Part shown: one piece after another, positions 57,667-64,000 of the stretch
Position numbering within the stretch: the first letter of the stretch is position 1
Layout: every line of letters begins with the position of its first letter
Source of the DNA: Chlorokybus atmophyticus
Lineage: Eukaryota; Streptophyta; Chlorokybophyceae; Chlorokybales; Chlorokybaceae
Assembly: GCA_009103225.1 (NCBI GenBank)
Contig: RHPI01003578.1
Coordinates: 126,540 to 190,539, forward strand
Direction: 5' to 3'
DNA: 64,000 bases
Made by a program: the position numbers and the translations under genes
The notes under the pieces: generated by a model
What the model was told of the DNA's origin: nothing
Database searches by the model: none
The model's input: the letters and a program-made list of their open reading frames with translations, nothing else

Positions 57667-60600
57667 ATGGCTTCATCCATAACTCACCTGGGTGTTGAGC
57701 AGGCTGGTGAGGAGATTCCCAGCAACACAGCACATCTTGGCTTCCCAGCATCAGACGCAGGCGGGTGGCAACAGCCTGGCTTGCAAGCAGACCAGCTATG
57801 GAACAGCGCCAATGGAGGAAACCGGGACGATCAGGTATGACTAAAGTGCAAGACATGCCATGGCTAATACGGTCATGTACTTGGGCACCGCATTCACCTT
57901 GTATGTCTCCAGGGCGCTCCTCATGTGGTTGGTAGACCAGAAGCGCACCGGCTGATGAGTGGCACCAACTCTGATGTCCCTGGGAAGTCGCAAGACTCGT
58001 CGGATGTGGACGAGCCATCATCTGAGGCCGAGGTCAAGCGACCTCGCTCGGGACATGAAGAGCCTGCAGCACAGGTGCATAGCTCATACGACACAAGTCT
58101 AATCCACTTCACTGGTCGCTGTTTAGTCTGGCATAACTTTGACCAGATGTCGTCTGTGCGGCCTGATAAGCTTGTGATGATCAGGACAAAGAGAAGCCAG
58201 GAACCAGTGGAAGGTCACAAGAGTCCAAGGCAGGTAGGAAGCGGGATGCACTCAAGCGAAGAGAGCAAAACCGAGAGGCATCGCGAAGGTGCACTACTGT
58301 TGCAGTGCTGCATTTGGTTGATCGGATGTTTATTGCGAGAGTGTGCAGAACCAATTATGTCACTTGCAATGTTGCTTTAGTGCATTCGTCCATGTGCTGG
58401 GCAAGCATAATAACGTGGCAACGTGGCAGGCACCGAGAACGTGGCAAGCAGCGGGATGAAGCTCTGCGAATAGTCACCTCGCAGGTCAAGTCGCTCCAGC
58501 TGCGTGTACAGGAGTTGCAGAAGGGCCAGCAGGTGTGTTTCTGTGTCATCCCCCTTTGACTCGTTTCTGTGTGTGTGAATTCACGGTCATGCACCGTGTA
58601 ACCTACGTGTTGCGCTTGTTGTTCCAGGCTGTGGATCAAAGAGGTCTTGTGGATCATCACAGGCAACAGCAGGAGCGGAACCTCATTCGGTTGCGACAGT
58701 TGCTGCCACAGATGGGAGATGGGCAGGCGGACACAGCAAATTCAGAATTGGCTTTGAGGACTGCCGTTGCAGCCTTCTTGCAGGTACACCTTGTCAGTCA
58801 TCACTAACAGTGCCCTTTTTTGCGGTTTCACGGTGACTGCATCCGGCAGGCAAAGTGGGCGTCATGTAATATGTATCTGCATGTTGTCTGTGAGGCAGGG
58901 TTGATGGGGGAGGGGATTTGTTTTTGGGGTTGCGTTGGTGCGCGCCCCTGGGAGGGGTAATGCTGGGGAGGATTCTGCACACACACATCCTGAACCTAAC
59001 ATGTATGCAGGATGAAGATGGTTTCATTCAGCGATGGCAGGCTTTGAGGGCTACCAAACAGGCCCAGCGTTTGCAGACCCCTGAGCAATTGCAAGCTGCG
59101 CGTAACGCTGTGGATCCATTGATGATTGACCCCGAGGAGCTCCTCCGTCGCCATGCTGAGGGTAGCCACGGCGGTCCTGCAACCACAGAAGCCCCTCGAC
59201 CGGCGTCGCGGGCGCCATCCAGGAGCAACGCCCAGCCATTGACGCCTGGTCGTGCCCCGCCTCCTGGTAAGCATGAGTGATGTCACATTTTTGGCAGACT
59301 TGCGATAAGCAAAATGCCAGTTATGACAGCAACTGGCGCTTACTGCAGGTTCAGAGGCTGCGAGGTGCAATGGAGCTGCATCAGCTCAAGATGAGCTCCC
59401 TCGTGAGCTTATGCCCAAGGTTGTTGGGCGTGGGGATAGTTGTGGGCATGTTGGCATGCAGGTTAGGGCTGTAATGAGTAAATCTTGCGCAGTTTCGAGC
59501 CATGGTGGACAGGGCTTTTGCAACGTTGCAGCGAGAGGACGCAAACTGGAACATCAATCTGGGTTGGACGGAGGCGCTGCAAAGTTACCTGCAGATAACA
59601 GAAGAGCAAGCGCAACTTACTCTGCAAATTGAGAAGGTGTGCGCTAACTCTGTTTCTGCGTAGCTTGTTGCGTTTTGAACACGTTGCAAGAGAACGGACA
59701 GGGATTGTGCCTGCTGACAATTGGCCTTTTGTTACTCAGGCTGGAGCATATGCCGTGCAGCCGCTCATTTGTGCTTCCTTCTCTCACTATGGGTGGAATG
59801 TCCCCTTTGTTGTTATGACGCTTCGCAACTTGGTGCGGTGTTTCCACACCGTTCGCAGTTTGTTCCTGCAAGTAAGGCAATGATGATCCTGCTGAGCTGC
59901 ATACATGGTCTTAACCTCTGGCTTTGTCTCTCTTAACATTCATGCTCGCAACGCCTGGCCTGAGTGCGTTGTGCGGGCAACTTGCAGAAGAAAAACCTGC
60001 TGTACGTCTTTAATGCCACATTGTGCTCAGGTGTCTGCAGGGAGGGGTAAAGTGGGAAGCATGTCCTTGGCCCTGCACATCCTGAATCGAGCGCGTCCCC
60101 AATGGTGGCCAGGTGCAGTTCACACTATGCACCAGTCCAGGAGTCCACTTGTTGCTCATATTCGGTGGTCAGCAACATGTGGTTGTCAACCTCAGGTGCC
60201 ATTTCTGCTAACGAGGAGATAGACGGCACGGGAGTCACTGGTGATGTGTACGCCGATCAAGAAGGGGATCCTGCTGTGTGGGCAACAGGCCTCGTAGAAA
60301 CCTCAGAGCTGGTGAGTGTTTGGCTGCGCATGGCATTGCATCACGACTGCTTGCACGGTAAATGAGTGCACGCAATTGGCTGCTCGCAGTACTTGAAGAT
60401 GCGTTTGGGGCTCGTTGATCGCTTCCTGGAGATGGTGGCGGCTGGCAGCAAGGAAAGCTTTGCCTCTCTGGACAGCGAAATTGACCCTGAGCTTTCCAAA
60501 TGGCTTGTGTATGGGCTGCTAGGGGACACCATGCGTCGGTTCTTCCAGTCATTAAGGTATGCAACAGCATGGAGAAGAAGTGTAATCCTTGCACTGGCAC

Positions 60601-60909
60601 TCTAGCGCATTGTGCGTGCTCCACCAATCTGACTTCAGAATTAGTTTTGCACTTTCGAAAACAACACCCTGCAGTGCTTGATGTGGTTGTAAAGCATGCA
60701 TGAACACAGGCTTGTTGTGCAGGCCGGTGCAGCAGGCGAAGATGATCTTGCTGATGGCATCCCAGCATGGCGGCATATTTGCCGTGTGGGTGTTGCAGTT
60801 GTTAGGTTACCACCCTGGGGAGATTGTGCGCAACAGGGCAGGCAAAAACATGACCTTCGCAGATTGGTGGAACCTACGGGCCATCCTGGACGACTCGCAA
60901 AACTTGTAA
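57667..60909 (+). CDS. bZIP transcription factor with long uncharacterised C-terminal region
   Basis: Exons: 57667-57834, 57913-58074, 58185-58288, 58430-58532, 58628-58783, 59011-59266, 59349-59419, 59493-59636, then a gap, 60196-60311, 60390-60556 and 60723-60909 (stop 60907). Phases agree except between 59636 and 60196, where at least one exon is unresolved. A serine/acidic linker (QDSSDVDEPSSEAEVKRPRS) leads to the bZIP: basic region KRDALKRREQNREASRRHRE, with the invariant N-x7-R, then the zipper ALRIVTSQVKSLQLRVQELQ. The intron inside the basic region is at a position common in bZIP genes. Downstream are helical, glutamine-rich blocks (RNLIRLRQLLPQM, FRAMVDRAFATLQRED, EALQSYLQITEEQAQLTLQ, LKMRLGLVDRFLEMVAAGSK, VQQAKMILLMASQHGGIFAV, NMTFADWWNLRAIL) with no family I recognise. 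It is presumably a nuclear DNA-binding dimer. The start is the first ATG before clean coding sequence and may be internal. Confidence 0.8.
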
Positions 60910-62100
60910 TGTGTATCGTGTACAGTGATCAGATCTAGTGCTCCATGTACATCATCACCAACCCAGACCTCAGGGAGATCAGAATAAGTACATGGGTACC
61001 AGCAGTGGTCGTTTGGCCCAGCACCCGCAATCCCTGTGAACACACAAGTACTGGTAGGCTGCTCGGTGGTTTTGTCAGTGTTTGTTCGTATATAGCCTAG
61101 CGTCTGTGCATATATAGACCCTAAGGATTTTGTAACGAAGTTTGCAGTTTACAGTCAACTGTAAGTTGCAGTCAATAATCGTAGACAGCGTGATGTTAGT
61201 CACAATGGGTGATGGCGGCAGCAGTGTCAAGTTGTGACCTAATCCACTTGCTGCTACCTGCATCTGTTGCCCGCCTGCGCACTGCAGTGCGTGCACTGGC
61301 CATTGTGGAGATGCGCTGCGGCCATGGCTGTCCTGCCGGGATGGGCAGCGGTGCCAGTAAGCCCTTCAACGATGGAGGCGGGAGCACTGGTGATGGGGTG
61401 AGGGAGGGTGAAACGTCATTAGAGGTGCTGGCGGACGTGGCAGCTGCAGGCCGGAAGTTGTGCACTGCAGTTGTGTGTGCGTCGCACGCATCCTCATGTG
61501 GTGTGGTGTGGTGCTAGCTAGCTAAACACCTGCTGAAACTTGTACCTTTTGTGCAAAGGACGTCCAGTAGTGTGGATGCAAGGACAATTACAAAACATGA
61601 TGTTTGCTGTTGAGTACCTGGTACTAGCATTAGCATTAGCACCCGCCTAGCCATGTTTTGCAATTCCGACGATTCTCGTCATTGGTTGCATGGGGAGCAA
61701 TGTGTTTGCCCGTGTCACCAGCGTCAAGCACATGGCTATAGGCTAGGCCACGCATGGAGCTGTCCATGCTGGTGGTCTTGAGCATACTACTGTTGAGACT
61801 CTTACATACGAAATCGCTGCCGCACGCTGCGCTTGCAGCTATCAAGTGTACCCCCCCCCATCCCTGCATTCCTGTAAAGGACGCATTCGTTTCAGTGCTC
61901 ACATGCACTAGACCAGCCAAACGCATAGTAACACATCACTGCGCATGAGATTGCAAATGGAAAAGCGATTGGCTTCCACAGCAACCCCAGACAAGTGACC
62001 CCTTGGGTGCCAAGCTCTCAACAAAAACGAAAACCACAAAACTTCATACCTCTGTCGTGCAACTTCGTGAACATGCTGCAACACAGCAAGACACGTTTCC
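60910..62100. other. gene-poor; one weak ORF pair
   Basis: Frames at 61209-61517 (+) and 61465-61196 (-) overlap. The minus one has a presequence-like start (MHNFRPAAATSASTSNDVSP), but neither has a recognisable domain. Not called as a gene. Confidence 0.4.
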
Positions 62101-63980
62101 TGCGTTTTGGTACTGAGGTGCAGGTCTGNTGCTTACCATGCAACATTACCCCACCCCCTGCCCTACCCCATCATGAGAGGCGCCCCCTACAGGGGTTGAG
62201 CATTATGGAGACATAATGGTTGGTTCCGGCACTATGGGGCAATGTGGGGCGATTAAATTGTCCTCAAGGGGCAATTCCCCACCTTCGTCCTAGGGGGGGG
62301 GGGAGGTCACATTGACAGATGCATTGGGAGCAGTGGCAAGGGGCGTTAGGGCCGGAAACAGGGAGGTGGCGGAAGGGGGAGTTGTGCAAGTTGGATGTTG
62401 CTCGTGTTGTTGCTGTAGTGCATGGCGTTTGGCAACACGCGCGTGCGCATGTCACGCACAACATGGGTGGGATAGTGGTATTTGTAGGCGATAGGGAGTA
62501 AGCTTAAGAGCGTGCTTTAACCCGACGATTGCAAAGATGCATAATCGCGCGCAGTGTGTTGTCGTGCATGCTAGTCGTGTCACGCCCAAAGGGCTAGCTT
62601 GAGCCAGTCTCGGATTCTTACTTATGTTATAATTGAGAACATTCTGTTGGTGTTGAGGACCTGAGGACTAAGTGAGGATTCCGATATGTTTATGGTGTGT
62701 AGTACTTGGCACGCTTGCTCTCGAGGTCCGTGCTTATGCACTTGGTGTACAAGGACATAGCAGCTACACAGGGCACTGTTTACCAACAAGAAGTGGACTG
62801 GGCAATATTAAGCGCAGTATCGCTGAGGCAACAAGTGTGCTGCCTATGTGTATGTGTGCCCGAGGGTGGACAAGGCCAGCCTCGTGCAACTCAGTTAACA
62901 GATTAGCGCATAGGTGGCAAGGCCTTTTTGGCCTTGAACATCTTAACAGCCAGGTTGGAGAGCTACTTTGTTGGGTGGGGTTATAGAAAGTTAAAAAAAC
63001 CAAAGGGACTATTGCACGGTGTGTGCTTGCGCGGAAGTTTGTGACCCTCACCAGCAGGTGAGTGAGCGGTCAACATGACAAGTCGTGTGATGTATGCTGC
63101 AAATACTATTTTCATTTATTTGTGTGCACATGCAATAAAAGCACAAGCAGCGGACATGGCTAGGCACGGGCAACAATCAATTATGTAGCTTAGCAACGCG
63201 CATGCAAGTGAGGCGAAAGACGGTAACTAGCAGCAAAGCAGACAAGCAGAGGTTGACTCAACCTCTACTTGTACGCTTGTGGGTCACATGCAACCACCTT
63301 AAGAGCAATGCCCTTGGTTGGGCCATAGGCGTGGTAGATAGTAGACGACACAGCAGCGCAGAGGCAAAGTCAAGCACACTTATATGTTGATCAATCCCCC
63401 TTGGTGCTCTCATGGCTAACAAATGTGCCATTGCTGGAGCCGTTGCCCGTAAGTTGTGTTGTCTTTGTGTTAATGTAATGCGGAATTTGCTTACTTATTT
63501 ACATACGTCCGACGTGTGTAGACAAGCAAGCAATTTAAATTGTCAACATCAATAGGCAAGCTCTTTTAATCATTCAAATCATTAAGAGAGCTTATTGCAG
63601 AGTCTACGCAGACTCTATGTATTCAAGTGTGACTTGTATACGACACCAACTTTGCTTTTCCAGTTAACTCAATAGTAATACACTTTGTTTGAGTGCACAT
63701 GCTCATGATTAATATGGGGCACGCTCATACGGAGAAGGCGGAACTACTTAATCAACCAGTTCCTATGCTTGGTAACTACCCCACACAATACAGTAGTTGC
63801 CAACTTTGAGTAGCTACGGGCCATGTTGATTACGCACGGGTTGATGTGGTTAAGGACAACAAGTGCATGCGGCAAACTCTTCATGTCGATGTCCATGCTT
63901 TGGACACAAAGAGCGTGCCATTGCAGCATAGTTGCAAGCATAATTACTTATAAGTTGGTTGATTGTATTAAAGGGGAGAG
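62101..63980. other. gene-poor right end
   Basis: No supported gene. Contains poly-G/poly-C tracts near 62290, an N at 62129, and a hairpin at 63558-63593 (arms of 11 bp, aagctctttta with one mismatch to its complement). Confidence 0.5.
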
Positions 63981-64000
63981 GGGGGGGGGGGGGGGGGGGG
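63981..64000. repeat. terminal poly-G
   Basis: Twenty or more G at the window end, like the poly-C tracts that border other unresolved bases here; probably a contig or scaffold break point. Confidence 0.9.

Overview
This window is eukaryotic nuclear DNA. Almost every recognisable gene is split by spliceosomal introns, intergenic stretches are rich in TG/CA and TGCATG-type tracts, and microsatellites, transposon debris and short assembly gaps are present. Several proteins have plant-lineage architectures: a ubiquitin-like plus LRR protein of the At2g30105 type, a two-domain tRNA m3C methyltransferase, a three-repeat MYB, and proteins with plastid-transit-like N-termini. I infer a green alga, possibly a prasinophyte. 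Species is not established. Exon boundaries below were found by eye from splice consensus and checked by requiring reading phase to match across each junction, except where stated.

Left arm (0-13.6 kb): an AIM24-family gene (-) runs out of an assembly gap at 1.9-2.0 kb, with a small unknown gene (+) on the other side. Then come a ferric-reductase-like protein with reeler-like, DOMON and cytochrome b561 parts (+), a ribonuclease-inhibitor-type LRR gene (-), and a possible plastid membrane protein (-) head to head with autophagy gene ATG9 (+). From 13.6 to 17.4 kb I see only fragments, including two diverged copies of one unknown coding sequence.

Middle (17-30 kb): a membrane protein with a possible PB1 domain (+), a gene joining an ERI1-like 3'-5' exonuclease to a TatD nuclease (-), a 3R-MYB transcription factor with glutamine tracts (+), and a ten-exon TCF25/Rqc1 gene of ribosome quality control (-).

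30-44 kb: a coiled-coil membrane protein (-) and a ubiquitin-like/LRR gene (+) lie in a duplicated segment. One copy keeps the coiled-coil gene but has a broken ubiquitin-like module. The other keeps the ubiquitin-like/LRR gene but has broken coiled-coil fragments. WDR53 (-) and a fused tRNA methyltransferase (-) follow.

Right arm (44-64 kb): long CA and CT microsatellites, a fucosyltransferase-like gene (-), about 8 kb of repeats with nested inverted repeats and a decayed pogo-like transposase, a bZIP transcription factor gene (+), and a gene-poor end in poly-G. The genes are mostly unrelated housekeeping and regulatory functions with no operon-like logic. Two features recur across them: an unusually high share of GC-AG introns (seven phase-supported cases) and some very short introns (31-43 nt).
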